From the NCBI GenBank assembly GCA_001804205.1, contig MHFM01000075.1:1-13775 (forward strand): 13,775 bases of DNA, given 5' to 3'. The stretch comes from Omnitrophica bacterium RIFCSPLOWO2_01_FULL_45_10b (lineage in GTDB: Bacteria > Omnitrophota > Omnitrophia > Omnitrophales > Danuiimicrobiaceae). The number at the start of each line of letters is the position of its first letter. Within the stretch, counting starts at the first letter, position 1. The position numbers were made by a program, and so were the translations under genes. This document shows positions 1-6,375 of the stretch, piece by piece. The notes below the pieces were generated by a model. That model worked only from the letters and a program-made list of their open reading frames with translations, did no database searches and was not told where the DNA came from.

Positions 1-108
1 CGTAAGCGAAAAGCGGCATCGAAAAAGCGAAAACGGATTTCAATTCAAGAAGCCCGCAAATATTTTCGAAAGAAAAACCACAGTGCATCTCCGACGGTTT
101 TTTGGTAA
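1..108 (+). CDS. C-terminal tail of an upstream gene (partial, unidentified)
   Basis: Frame 1 is open from the window edge to a TAA at 106-108 and would encode about 35 residues, strongly basic at first (RKRKAASKKRKR) and ending SPTVFW. Nothing in it identifies a family. A second frame (position 2 to the TGA at 158-160) is also open and would overlap the next start as ATGA, so the choice of frame is not secure. The basic run and the conventional 48-nt gap to the next gene make frame 1 slightly preferable. Confidence 0.35.
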   Translation, partial: RKRKAASKKRKRISIQEARKYFRKKNHSASPTVFW

Positions 109-156
109 AAGCAGAGACTTTGCCTGCCAACTTAAAGATATTCGAATTTTAGCCGT

Positions 157-1206
157 ATGATAAAGGCGCAATCACTTCAAATGGTTAAAGAGATGAAAAA
201 AACAATCACCGCTGTTTTAATCTTATTTTTAAGCTTGAATATTTTTATTCCCGTTCCTGTTGCCGAAGCCGCTGCTTCCCTGACAGCTTCCTCCATCATT
301 TTATTTGAGCCGGCTACGGATCGAATCATTTATTCAAGAGCTCCGCACAAGAAGCGAGCACCCGCGAGCACCACCAAAATTGTCACGGCACTTGTCGTTT
401 TGGATTCACTTTCCTTGAATCAATGGGTGACGATTAGTCCGGAAGCCGGGGACGTTGAACGAAGCAAGCTTTATCTTGAGGGAGGAGACCGGCTTCGAGT
501 GCGCGATCTTTTGAAAGCAATTCTCATGAAATCGGCCAATGATGCCGCGCGTGCTGTAGCGATTGAAATTTCCGGCACCGAACGTGCCTTTGGCGAATTG
601 ATGACCCAAAAAGCGAAAAGCCTTGGCGCAAAAAATACGCGCTTTATGAACGCAAGCGGCCTTCCGGCAGAAGGCCAATATTCAACGGCTTACGATCTCG
701 CTTTGATTATGCGGGAAGCGATGAAAAACGAAATAATTGTTTCGATTTTGAAGCAGAAAAGCACTTATATCGAAACGTATAATGGGAAGCGGTATTTTAT
801 CAAAAGCCACAACAAAATGCTTTGGCGGCGCGAACGAATGATTGGGAAAACCGGTTGGACGCGCAACGCAAAATATTGTTTTGTCGGCCTGATTCAACAA
901 GGCACTCAGCAGGCCATCGTTTCCGTATTAGGAAGCCGGAAACTTTGGCTTGATCTCAGCACGCTCGCACACCGTATTATCGGAACGACGATGAATCAAA
1001 ATATCCTTTCGTACGGAGCTAAAGGTGAAAAGGTGAAGCAGCTTCAAATGGCTTTGAAAAGCGCGGGTTTTTTTGATGGCCCCGTCACAGGCTATTTTGG
1101 AAGAAAAACCAAGCGGGCTGTATCCGAATTTCAGCGTTCGCGAGGCATTCTTACCGATGGCGCTGTCGGGCCTCAAACGAAAGCAGCGTTTTCGCCACCT
1201 TTATAG
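157..1206 (+). CDS. D-alanyl-D-alanine carboxypeptidase (peptidase S11, PBP5-like) with C-terminal peptidoglycan-binding domain
   Basis: Penicillin-binding serine carboxypeptidase that removes the terminal D-Ala from peptidoglycan stem peptides outside the cytoplasmic membrane. All three active-site motifs of the S11 family are visible (numbering from 157): SxxK as STTK at residues 71-74, SxN as SAN at 126-128, and KTG at 231-233. A signal peptide covers about residues 13-39 (MKKTITAVLILFLSLN, then a VAEAA cleavage-like end). The usual C-terminal PBP5 beta domain is replaced by a PG_binding_1-type repeat at about 285-345 (GAKGEKVKQLQ, GYFGRKTKRAVSEFQ, DGAVGPQT), which would hold the enzyme on the wall. 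The start is uncertain: ATG occurs at 157, 181 and 193. The 193 start gives a classic signal peptide, but none has a well-spaced Shine-Dalgarno. The symbol is left open because dacA, dacB and dacF orthologues cannot be separated by eye. Confidence 0.9.
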   Translation: MIKAQSLQMVKEMKKTITAVLILFLSLNIFIPVPVAEAAASLTASSIILFEPATDRIIYSRAPHKKRAPASTTKIVTALVVLDSLSLNQWVTISPEAGDVERSKLYLEGGDRLRVRDLLKAILMKSANDAARAVAIEISGTERAFGELMTQKAKSLGAKNTRFMNASGLPAEGQYSTAYDLALIMREAMKNEIIVSILKQKSTYIETYNGKRYFIKSHNKMLWRRERMIGKTGWTRNAKYCFVGLIQQGTQQAIVSVLGSRKLWLDLSTLAHRIIGTTMNQNILSYGAKGEKVKQLQMALKSAGFFDGPVTGYFGRKTKRAVSEFQRSRGILTDGAVGPQTKAAFSPPL

Positions 1207-1237
1207 CTTTGAGCTTTTCCTTCCCTAGAATTGATAC

Positions 1238-1266
1238 TTGCAAAGCCAAACAGTTCACCGTAGACT
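1238..1266 (+). promoter_or_regulatory. possible sigma70-type promoter for the glycoamylase-like gene
   Basis: TTGCAA (1238-1243) and TAGACT (1261-1266) are separated by exactly 17 nt, about 22 nt before the start codon at 1289. The -10 match is only partial (4 of 6), so this is a modest candidate in an 82-nt gap. Confidence 0.3.
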
Positions 1267-1288
1267 AAATCCCCTTATTTAGGAGTTT

Positions 1289-3463
1289 ATGAAAAAACTA
1301 TTTTTAGCTGTTATTTTAGGTGTGGTTGTCGCTGCTGTTGCCATATCTTCGGGATGGGCCGAACGGGCGGTAAAGGTCTATCAAGTAGGGGAAGAAGGCC
1401 AACTTACCCTTAAGGAAGACCCGAGGCGCAAAATGATCACCGAAACTCAAGCGGTGATTGATGATTTTGAAGATGATGAGCCGAGAAATTATGTAGATGG
1501 GGAAACGGGAAGTTGGAATTTAACTCCGGATAATTCCGACGTTGGCGTTAGCTATGAAGTTGTGGAGGGCGAAGGAGCCGGTGGTTCCAAAAAAGCCCTT
1601 AAAATCACTTATGATGTTGATGGATCAGAAGTTGCAAAAGTAGGTTATTGGACAAAGCTCAGAGAGCTTGATTCAAGGCCGTATGATCATCTTGCCTTTG
1701 ATGTGCGCGGTGATTCAAAAGATGGATTTACCGCCGTTTTCCTGATCGAGCTAAAAAAATATAAAAATGAGGAGCGCATTGATAAAATCAAAGGCACTCA
1801 CGTAATTGAAAACGTAACCGATCAGTGGCAAACCGTTCAGATTCCCCTTAACTTATTCACCGGCCTGTTTGATCAAACCAACGCGAAAATTTGGGAAAAA
1901 CCCCTCCTTGCTTTAAAAGATTTAGATGAGCTTGTCATTAATTTGGAAAGCCGCCGTGTCACGAAAAAAACAGGCGTGCTTTATTTTGATAATTTTAGGT
2001 TTATCAAAACAGGCGCGCGCGGCGAGAATATTATCGATCAGCCAAAGCGCGCGGGAATGAAAACTCCGGTCAAACTTGAGGGAGTAGAATTCGCTAAATT
2101 TTTGGTGAAACGCCTACGAGGTTATCCCACCAAAGTTGTTGTCCAAAAGGAATTTCCCGAAGACGATCGGGCATTTTTGATGGAAATTGCAAAAGACACG
2201 TGGAGTTTTTTTGATCACATTGTAGATGATGAGCATCAGTTGCCGCTTGATACGATTCAACTTGGCAAGAAAGAACCAATCGCTTCAGACGGTTGGGTGG
2301 GTGATTATACAAATGTGACCAATATTGGTGTTTATTTGATGTGCCTTGTTTCGGCTTATGATTTTGGTTTCATTACCAAAGAGGACGCGGTCAGCCGGAT
2401 TAAACGGACATTAGATACGGTTGAAAAATTGGTTCATCACGAAAGCGGATTTCTTTACAATTACTACGATACGACAACGCTTGAGCAAACGAGCTATTTC
2501 GTTTCCTTGGTTGATAGCGGTTGGGTGGATGCCGGAATTTATGTGGTCAAAAATGCTTTTCCTGAAGAGTTGAAAGAACAGTGTGAGCGGATGTTGGCGA
2601 AGCATAATTTCAAATTTTTCTATGATGAAGTTGAGCAGCAAATGACGCATGGTTATTTCGCTCATCTAAAAGTGCGCTCTGACTATGTATACGGTTCTTT
2701 TTATACAGAGCCGCGCGCAACCAGTTACATTGCCATTGGCCGTGGCGATGTTCCGGCCGAACATTGGTTCCGCTTGGTCCGTACTTTTCCTGAAGAATAT
2801 CCATGGCAAACTCAAATGCCGATTCACCGCGAAAAACGAACAACCTTGGGATTCACTTATGACGGCGGTTACTATGAATGGAAGGGAATTGAATTTGTCC
2901 CAAGCTGGGGCGGTTCCATGTTTGAAGCCATTATGCCGACCCTCATTTTGGATGAAGCAAAATATGCTCCCGAGGGTTTGGGATTGAATGATTCAAATTA
3001 TGTGAAAATTCATTTGCGTTACACGCTTGAAGACTTGGGATATCCAGTTTGGGGAATGAGCCCAAGCTCTGTTCCCGAAGGCGGCTATTCTGAATATGGC
3101 GTCCAGCCTCTTGGAGCAAAAGGTTACAAAGCCGGCGTAGTCACGCCTCACGCGGCGGTGCTCGGGCTTGAATTTGCGCCAAAAGAAGCGATCCAAAATT
3201 TGCGCGAGTTGATTAAACGCTACCCCATTTATGGTGAATATGGTTTTTATGATGCGGTAACGGTCAAGACAGGATTGGTTGCGAGAAAGTATTTGTCATT
3301 GGATCAGGGGATGATTTTTGTTACGTTGAATAATTATTTGAATGACGGCGCCATTAGAAAACGATTCCATTCCGATCCGATTAATGAAAAAGCTTTGCCC
3401 TTGTTGACGGAGGAGAAGCTCTTTGACCAAAGTAAAGCCGCCGAGCAAAAAAGCAGTACTTAG
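1289..3463 (+). CDS. secreted CBM-like plus glycoamylase-like protein (PF10091-type; GH144/GH162/GH189-related)
   Basis: Predicted exported 724-residue protein, probably acting on beta-glucan-type polysaccharide. Residues 1-24 form a signal peptide (MKKLFLAVILGVVVAAVAIS). Residues about 54-240 form a beta-rich carbohydrate-binding or galactose-binding-like module (VIDDFEDDEPRNYVDG at the front, GVLYFDNFRF at the end). Residues about 295-700 match the glycoamylase-like (alpha/alpha)6 fold also found at the C-terminus of cyclic beta-1,2-glucan synthases: TNIGVYL 344-350, SWGGSMFEAIMP 539-550, YPVWGMSPSS 585-594, VTPHAAVLGLEFAP 618-631, YGFYDAV 651-657, LDQGMIFVTLNN 671-682. Start choice: AGGAG at 1281-1285 lies 3 nt before the ATG. 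The last 41 nt overlap the next gene. Substrate is not resolved; beta-1,2-glucan is the nearest family precedent, and a non-catalytic role is possible. Confidence 0.82.
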   Translation: MKKLFLAVILGVVVAAVAISSGWAERAVKVYQVGEEGQLTLKEDPRRKMITETQAVIDDFEDDEPRNYVDGETGSWNLTPDNSDVGVSYEVVEGEGAGGSKKALKITYDVDGSEVAKVGYWTKLRELDSRPYDHLAFDVRGDSKDGFTAVFLIELKKYKNEERIDKIKGTHVIENVTDQWQTVQIPLNLFTGLFDQTNAKIWEKPLLALKDLDELVINLESRRVTKKTGVLYFDNFRFIKTGARGENIIDQPKRAGMKTPVKLEGVEFAKFLVKRLRGYPTKVVVQKEFPEDDRAFLMEIAKDTWSFFDHIVDDEHQLPLDTIQLGKKEPIASDGWVGDYTNVTNIGVYLMCLVSAYDFGFITKEDAVSRIKRTLDTVEKLVHHESGFLYNYYDTTTLEQTSYFVSLVDSGWVDAGIYVVKNAFPEELKEQCERMLAKHNFKFFYDEVEQQMTHGYFAHLKVRSDYVYGSFYTEPRATSYIAIGRGDVPAEHWFRLVRTFPEEYPWQTQMPIHREKRTTLGFTYDGGYYEWKGIEFVPSWGGSMFEAIMPTLILDEAKYAPEGLGLNDSNYVKIHLRYTLEDLGYPVWGMSPSSVPEGGYSEYGVQPLGAKGYKAGVVTPHAAVLGLEFAPKEAIQNLRELIKRYPIYGEYGFYDAVTVKTGLVARKYLSLDQGMIFVTLNNYLNDGAIRKRFHSDPINEKALPLLTEEKLFDQSKAAEQKSST

Positions 3464-4205
3464 AAGGGATGCGCGGAGCAAGTGTTATTGGTTTAAAGCT
3501 TTTCGCAAGCATAAAGCAATTGCCGCTTTTTCGATACGCCGGTTTCGAATCAATTTTCTCCCGCAGATAAAAGAGGCTGTCACCATTGCTCATCGAAGGC
3601 TATTTTGTCGATTGATGGATGTTCCGTTTGACAAATTAGTTTCTCTTGAGCAGGTGCATGGGGCGAACATCATCAAAGCCGGCCCCGAAGATCTAGGTAA
3701 GGGAACTCGCTCCCGTGCGGATGAAATTAAAGGCACCGATGCTGTTATGACGGATACGCCGGGTGCTGTATTGGCCATTCGTACGGCTGATTGCGCACCA
3801 CTTTTTTTTCTGGATCCACGCCACAAGGCAATTGGTATGGCTCATATTGGTTGGCGGGGAGCAAGCGAGCGTTTAGCTTCTAAAATGGTCCAGGCATTTA
3901 GGAGGCAGTTTCTTTCGAAGCCGGATGATTTGGTGGTGGCGTTAGGGCCCACGATCCGATCATGTTGTTATGAAGTAGGTTCTGAATTTCATGATGTGTT
4001 CGGTCATTTCGTCACCAAGCGCAGCGGCAGCTTTTATTTTGATTTGGTCGGGTGGATTTTTGAAGAGTTAAGATCGGAAGGAATTGAACGGCATCAAATT
4101 CACGATTCGCTTCTTTGCACCTCATGCATGAATAATGAGTTTTCCTCTTATCGCAAAGAAGGGGAAAAAGCAAATCGAATGTGGTCAGTTTTAACGCTAA
4201 AGTAA
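3423..4205 (+). CDS. pgeF: PgeF/YfiH family (laccase-domain) purine nucleoside or peptidoglycan-editing protein
   Basis: Family proteins are cytoplasmic Zn enzymes with purine nucleoside phosphorylase or deaminase activity; E. coli YfiH was linked to removing mis-inserted L-Ser from muropeptides. The metal/active-site triad is present: His79 in QVHG, Cys124 in TADC, His141 in AHIGWRG. The CCYEVG motif (181-186) and the FSSYRKEG..NRMWSV end are also typical. The TTG start at 3423 lies inside the preceding gene and is chosen because GGAGGAG (3409-3415) is placed 7 nt before it, implying translational coupling. Two oddities: a basic N-terminal stretch of about 30 residues, and loss of the Gly-rich GGVS-type loop normally found after the FSxR motif (here FSIRRFRINFLPQ). 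The second may change the active-site entrance. Confidence 0.88.
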   Translation: MTKVKPPSKKAVLRRDARSKCYWFKAFRKHKAIAAFSIRRFRINFLPQIKEAVTIAHRRLFCRLMDVPFDKLVSLEQVHGANIIKAGPEDLGKGTRSRADEIKGTDAVMTDTPGAVLAIRTADCAPLFFLDPRHKAIGMAHIGWRGASERLASKMVQAFRRQFLSKPDDLVVALGPTIRSCCYEVGSEFHDVFGHFVTKRSGSFYFDLVGWIFEELRSEGIERHQIHDSLLCTSCMNNEFSSYRKEGEKANRMWSVLTLK

Positions 4206-4264
4206 GCGTATAGCGGATAGCATGGAGCGTATAGAAAAAGCTGTTACTAAACGCTCGCGCTCAT
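4205..4264. repeat. degenerate AGCGTATAG palindromic repeat (copy 1)
   Basis: The gap between pgeF and efp holds iterated AGCGTATAG, AGCGGATAG and GGAGCGTATAG words followed by AAACGCT and GCGCT, their approximate complements. The same words recur at 5719-5805, so this looks like a dispersed imperfect palindrome and not a specific operator. Confidence 0.5.
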
Positions 4265-4279
4265 AAATGGAGGTTTTTC

Positions 4280-4834
4280 GTGCAAGCAAATGATTTACGT
4301 CCCGGCGCCGCTGTTCTCATCAGCGGGCAAATTTATTTAGTGACCGATTTTCAACATCACACGCCCGGTAATAAGCGCGCTTTTATTCAAGCAACGCTTC
4401 AGTCGCTTAAAACCGGGAAAATTATCCAGCAGCGGTTTTCATCGACCGAAGAGGTGGAAGAAGCAGATCTGGAATCAAAGAAGTTCCAATATCTTTACCA
4501 TGACCAGCAAGGCTATCATTTTATGGATTTAGAGGACTACCATTCATTTCCCTTGTCGGAAACATTTGTGGGAGATAAAAAGTACTACCTCAAAGAAAAT
4601 GACGAAGTGACGATCGATTTCCATGATGGCAATCCGATTCTGATCGAGATCCCCAATCATGTGTTCTTAAAGATTACTGAGTCACCCCCTTGGGTAAAAG
4701 GCGATTCGGTTTCCAATAATATGAAGCCCGCCGTTTTAGAAACCGGACTCAAAATTCAAGTGCCTATCTTCATTGGCGAAGGTGCGATTGTCAAAGTTGA
4801 CACCCGAACGGGGGGATATTTAGGGAAACAATAA
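4280..4834 (+). CDS. efp: translation elongation factor P
   Basis: EF-P enters the ribosomal E site and relieves stalling at polyproline. The 184-residue length is normal. The N-terminal KOW-like domain begins LRPGAAVLISGQIYLVTDF and the C-terminal OB domain ends in the family signature IGEGAIVKVDTRTGGYL. GTG start: GGAGG at 4269-4273 sits 6 nt upstream. The tip of the modified loop reads TPGNKRAF (28-35), where most bacteria have PGKG(Q/A)AF. Aligned without gaps, the residue at the modified-lysine site is Asn31, followed by Lys32 and Arg33. Modification by the EpmA, EarP or YmfI routes therefore cannot be assumed. An EF-P-like YeiP paralogue is less likely given the standard C-terminus. It ends 14 nt before tRNA-Val and may be co-transcribed with it. 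Confidence 0.95.
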   Translation: MQANDLRPGAAVLISGQIYLVTDFQHHTPGNKRAFIQATLQSLKTGKIIQQRFSSTEEVEEADLESKKFQYLYHDQQGYHFMDLEDYHSFPLSETFVGDKKYYLKENDEVTIDFHDGNPILIEIPNHVFLKITESPPWVKGDSVSNNMKPAVLETGLKIQVPIFIGEGAIVKVDTRTGGYLGKQ

Positions 4835-4848
4835 ATAGGGAATTAATA

Positions 4849-4922
4849 GGGCGCGTAGCTCAGTTGGTTAGAGCACACGCTTCACATGCGTGGGGTCACA
4901 GGTTCGAGTCCTGTCGCGCCCA
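4849..4922 (+). tRNA. tRNA-Val(CAC)
   Basis: Complete cloverleaf: acceptor GGGCGCG/CGCGCCC, D arm GCTC..GAGC, anticodon stem CACGC/GCGTG with loop TTCACAT (anticodon CAC), T arm ACAGG-TTCGAGT-CCTGT, discriminator A. Length is 74. No CCA is encoded (AAGTT follows), unlike the Leu, Val(TAC) and Asp genes in this window. Confidence 0.95.
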
Positions 4923-4930
4923 AGTTGTAA

Positions 4931-5096
4931 TGGCAGTTAGCTCAGCACTTGCCTTCATTATTTAATTAATTGGAGGGCAAGTGCAGCCCCGACTTCTCAT
5001 GAATAATCTAGAAGTATTTTAATGAAAGTCGGGGCAGTTGGTTAGAGCACACGCTTCACATGCGTGGGGTCACAGGTTCGAGTCCTGTACTGCCCA
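4931..5096 (+). pseudogene. second tRNA-Val(CAC) copy interrupted by a 92-nt insert in the D-loop
   Basis: The 5' piece (4931-4945: acceptor TGGCAGT, TA, then GCTCAG) and the 3' piece (5038-5096) together make a tRNA with anticodon CAC and 3' acceptor ACTGCCC. A stretch of 54 nt (5035-5088) is identical to the first tRNA-Val (4861-4914). The acceptor stem differs from copy 1 on both sides and still pairs at six of seven positions (U1 opposite C72 is the mismatch), which suggests it was functional. Insert 4946-5037 is two hairpins flanked by a CAG duplication. No known bacterial tRNA splicing removes such an insert, so it is probably inactive. A precise removal mechanism is the alternative. 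Confidence 0.75.
4945..5037. repeat. two-hairpin module A (inside tRNA-Val copy)
   Basis: Hairpin 1: GCACTTGCC (4945-4953) pairs perfectly with GGCAAGTGC (4976-4984) around an AT-rich loop. Hairpin 2: GCCCCGACTT (4986-4995) pairs perfectly with AAGTCGGGGC (5026-5035). They are separated by one base. CAG occurs at 4943-4945 and 5035-5037, giving an insert of 92 nt. The hairpin 2 start (CCCCGACTTCTC) and end (ATGAAAGTCGGGG) resemble those of the hairpins at 9094-9130 and 9186-9224. Confidence 0.8.
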
Positions 5097-5106
5097 AGTT
5101 CATTTT

Positions 5107-5188
5107 GCTGGAGTGGCGAAACTGGCAGACGCGCACGATTCAGAGTCGTGTGGGGCAACTCGTGGGGGTTCAACTCCCCCCTCCAGCA
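5107..5188 (+). tRNA. tRNA-Leu(CAG)
   Basis: Class II tRNA with long variable arm: acceptor GCTGGAG/CTCCAGC, anticodon stem CACGA/TCGTG around loop TTCAGAG (anticodon CAG), variable arm TGGGGCAACTCGT, T arm GGGGG-TTCAACT-CCCCC. Discriminator A is followed by an encoded CCA at 5189-5191. Confidence 0.95.
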
Positions 5189-5248
5189 CCACTCTCAATT
5201 AATATTAATATAAATTAGGGCAGCACATTTTTCGTTTTCATTGAGCCT

Positions 5249-5707
5249 ATGAGCCAAAATCCCATTGCTACTAATCGAAAAGCGAGGTTTAATTATTTCA
5301 TTTCCGATACGTTTGAGGCCGGAATCGTGCTCAGCGGAACGGAAGTAAAATCCATTCGTGAAGGAAGAGTAAACCTTCAAGATGCTTATGTGCGGATTTT
5401 AGGCGGGGAAGTTTATGTTGTGGGGATGCACATTAGCCCTTATTCCCATACGGAAAATATTCTCCGCATTGACCCCATTCAAAGCCGTAAGCTCCTCCTT
5501 CACAGTCAGGAAATCGGGAAGCTGGCCGGCCTTATTTCCAAGAAAGGATTTACCTGTCTTGCTCTTTCCGTTTATTTCAAACGTGGCGTCGTGAAGCTAG
5601 AAATAGGGGTAGGCAAGGGAAAGAAGCAACACGATAAGCGCCAAGTACTTAAAGAAAAAACCCATCAGCGGGAAATGAAGCAGGCATTGAAGAAACGCCC
5701 GAAATGA
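5249..5707 (+). CDS. smpB: SsrA-binding protein SmpB
   Basis: Binds the tRNA-like domain of tmRNA and delivers it to stalled ribosomes for trans-translation. The 152-residue length is typical. The core carries SGTEVKSIREGRVNLQDAYV (29-48), HISPYSH, and the conserved end GVGKGKKQHDKRQ followed by a Lys/Arg-rich helical tail (about 121-152) that enters the mRNA channel in known SmpB proteins. The ATG at 5249 has only weak upstream purines (TTGAG), so initiation may be inefficient. It lies 57 nt after tRNA-Leu CCA and about 200 nt before ssrA, its RNA partner. Confidence 0.96.
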   Translation: MSQNPIATNRKARFNYFISDTFEAGIVLSGTEVKSIREGRVNLQDAYVRILGGEVYVVGMHISPYSHTENILRIDPIQSRKLLLHSQEIGKLAGLISKKGFTCLALSVYFKRGVVKLEIGVGKGKKQHDKRQVLKEKTHQREMKQALKKRPK

Positions 5708-5718
5708 GCTATTATATT

Positions 5719-5805
5719 GGCGTTCAGCGTAGAGCGTACAGCGTATAGATAAAAAGGAAAACTTGTCGTAAGTGTTTGAAACTATCCGCTAAACGCTCCA
5801 CGCTA
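5719..5805. repeat. degenerate AGCGTATAG palindromic repeat (copy 2)
   Basis: The left arm 5726-5748 and right arm 5782-5804 are inverted repeats matching at 19 of 23 positions, around a 33-nt loop. Shared words (AGCGTATAG followed by A-rich sequence, GGAGCGT, AGCGGATAG in reverse) link it to the copy at 4205-4264. It lies just after smpB and could act as a weak terminator or processing site, but it lacks a T-run. Confidence 0.55.
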
Positions 5806-5811
5806 ATATCT

Positions 5812-5912
5812 CTTGGGGCTGCCATCACTTTCATTATAAGTCGCTAGACTATTAATTTGAAGTGATGACTGTCCCAAGCTACAATTTAAAATTAGTAGGA
5901 AGCTTGGGGCTG
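5812..5912. repeat. two-hairpin module B at the 5' end of ssrA
   Basis: CTTGGGGCTG occurs at 5812-5821 and again at 5903-5912, the second spanning the 5' acceptor strand of tmRNA. Between them, hairpin 1 is CATCACTT (5823-5830) with AAGTGATG (5860-5867); hairpin 2 is CCCAAGCT (5873-5880) with AGCTTGGG (5901-5908). The repeat unit is 91 nt. It shares GCCATCAC near its start and the 16-nt TGAAGTGATGACTGTC (5858-5873) with the module after tRNA-Asp (8988-9003). Confidence 0.8.
5857..5885 (+). promoter_or_regulatory. sigma70-type promoter for ssrA
   Basis: TTGAAG (5857-5862), 17-nt spacer, TACAAT (5880-5885). Transcription would begin near 5892, leaving about a 14-nt leader for RNase P to remove before mature tmRNA at 5906. 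Both boxes lie inside the two-hairpin module, so the hairpins straddle the promoter. Confidence 0.6.
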
Positions 5913-6293
5913 ATTAGAATCGACAGGGGATAATCAGGCAAGTTGGTGCATGCCGAGGTGGTGGCGAGGCCTCGTAAAACACGTCACAAATGATAGATGC
6001 TGACAAACTCAGCTGGAGCAATAGGTCCTTTGGGCCTATGGTTCTACCTCTCGCTGCCTAATTAGGTTCAGCGACGTTTCTTGGGTTTTTAGCCTTGAAG
6101 GCCTTTGAAACGACATCAACAAGGATAGTCTCATTTGTTTGCTTTCAGTGAATGAGATGAAATCTTTGAAAGCTCGTTTTCGGAAATCCTGGCTGTAGGA
6201 GTTTCGGGAACTAAATCAAACTATAGCCTGAGCATGGAGAGCCGCTTGTGTGAGTCTCACTGGACGTGGGTGCAATTCCCACCAGCTCCACCA
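5906..6293 (+). ncRNA. ssrA: transfer-messenger RNA (tmRNA)
   Basis: Rescues stalled ribosomes by acting as tRNA-Ala and then mRNA. The 5' end GGGGCTGATTAGAATCGACA and the 3' end with TTCAATTCCC-type T arm (GTGGG-TGCAATT-CCCAC) and CAGCTCC-A-CCA are diagnostic; acceptor strands 5906-5912 and 6283-6289 pair with one G-U. The tag frame resumes at GCT 5999, in the context ATAGAT-GCT as in E. coli ATAGTC-GCA, and stops at TAA 6059-6061. Encoded tag: ADKLSWSNRSFGPMVLPLAA, ending LAA as expected for protease recognition. At 20 residues it is longer than the common 8-15. A perfect 8-bp hairpin with one G-U (6021-6039) lies inside the tag frame. smpB lies directly upstream. Confidence 0.96.
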
Positions 6294-6320
6294 TCTTTAT
6301 AGGTTATTAAGATTCTACAC

Positions 6321-6352
6321 AAGGGGACGAAAACAAAACGTCCCCTTTTTTA
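6321..6352 (+). terminator. rho-independent terminator of ssrA
   Basis: Perfect 9-bp stem AAGGGGACG (6321-6329) / CGTCCCCTT (6339-6347), loop AAAACAAAA, with T-run TTTTT at the 3' arm. It closes the smpB-ssrA block. Confidence 0.92.
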
Positions 6353-6375
6353 TGTCTAAAAGGTAGATTAAAACC

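Noticed and set aside
2..160. Frame 2 as the real upstream gene overlapping the carboxypeptidase start by ATGA
   Set aside because: It is open across the whole stretch but its residues show no protein family character; frame 1 with its stop at 108 is a little more plausible. Left undecided.
4946..5037. Group I or group II intron in tRNA-Val
   Set aside because: The insert is 92 nt, lies in the D-loop and has no conserved intron core; it is just two hairpins.
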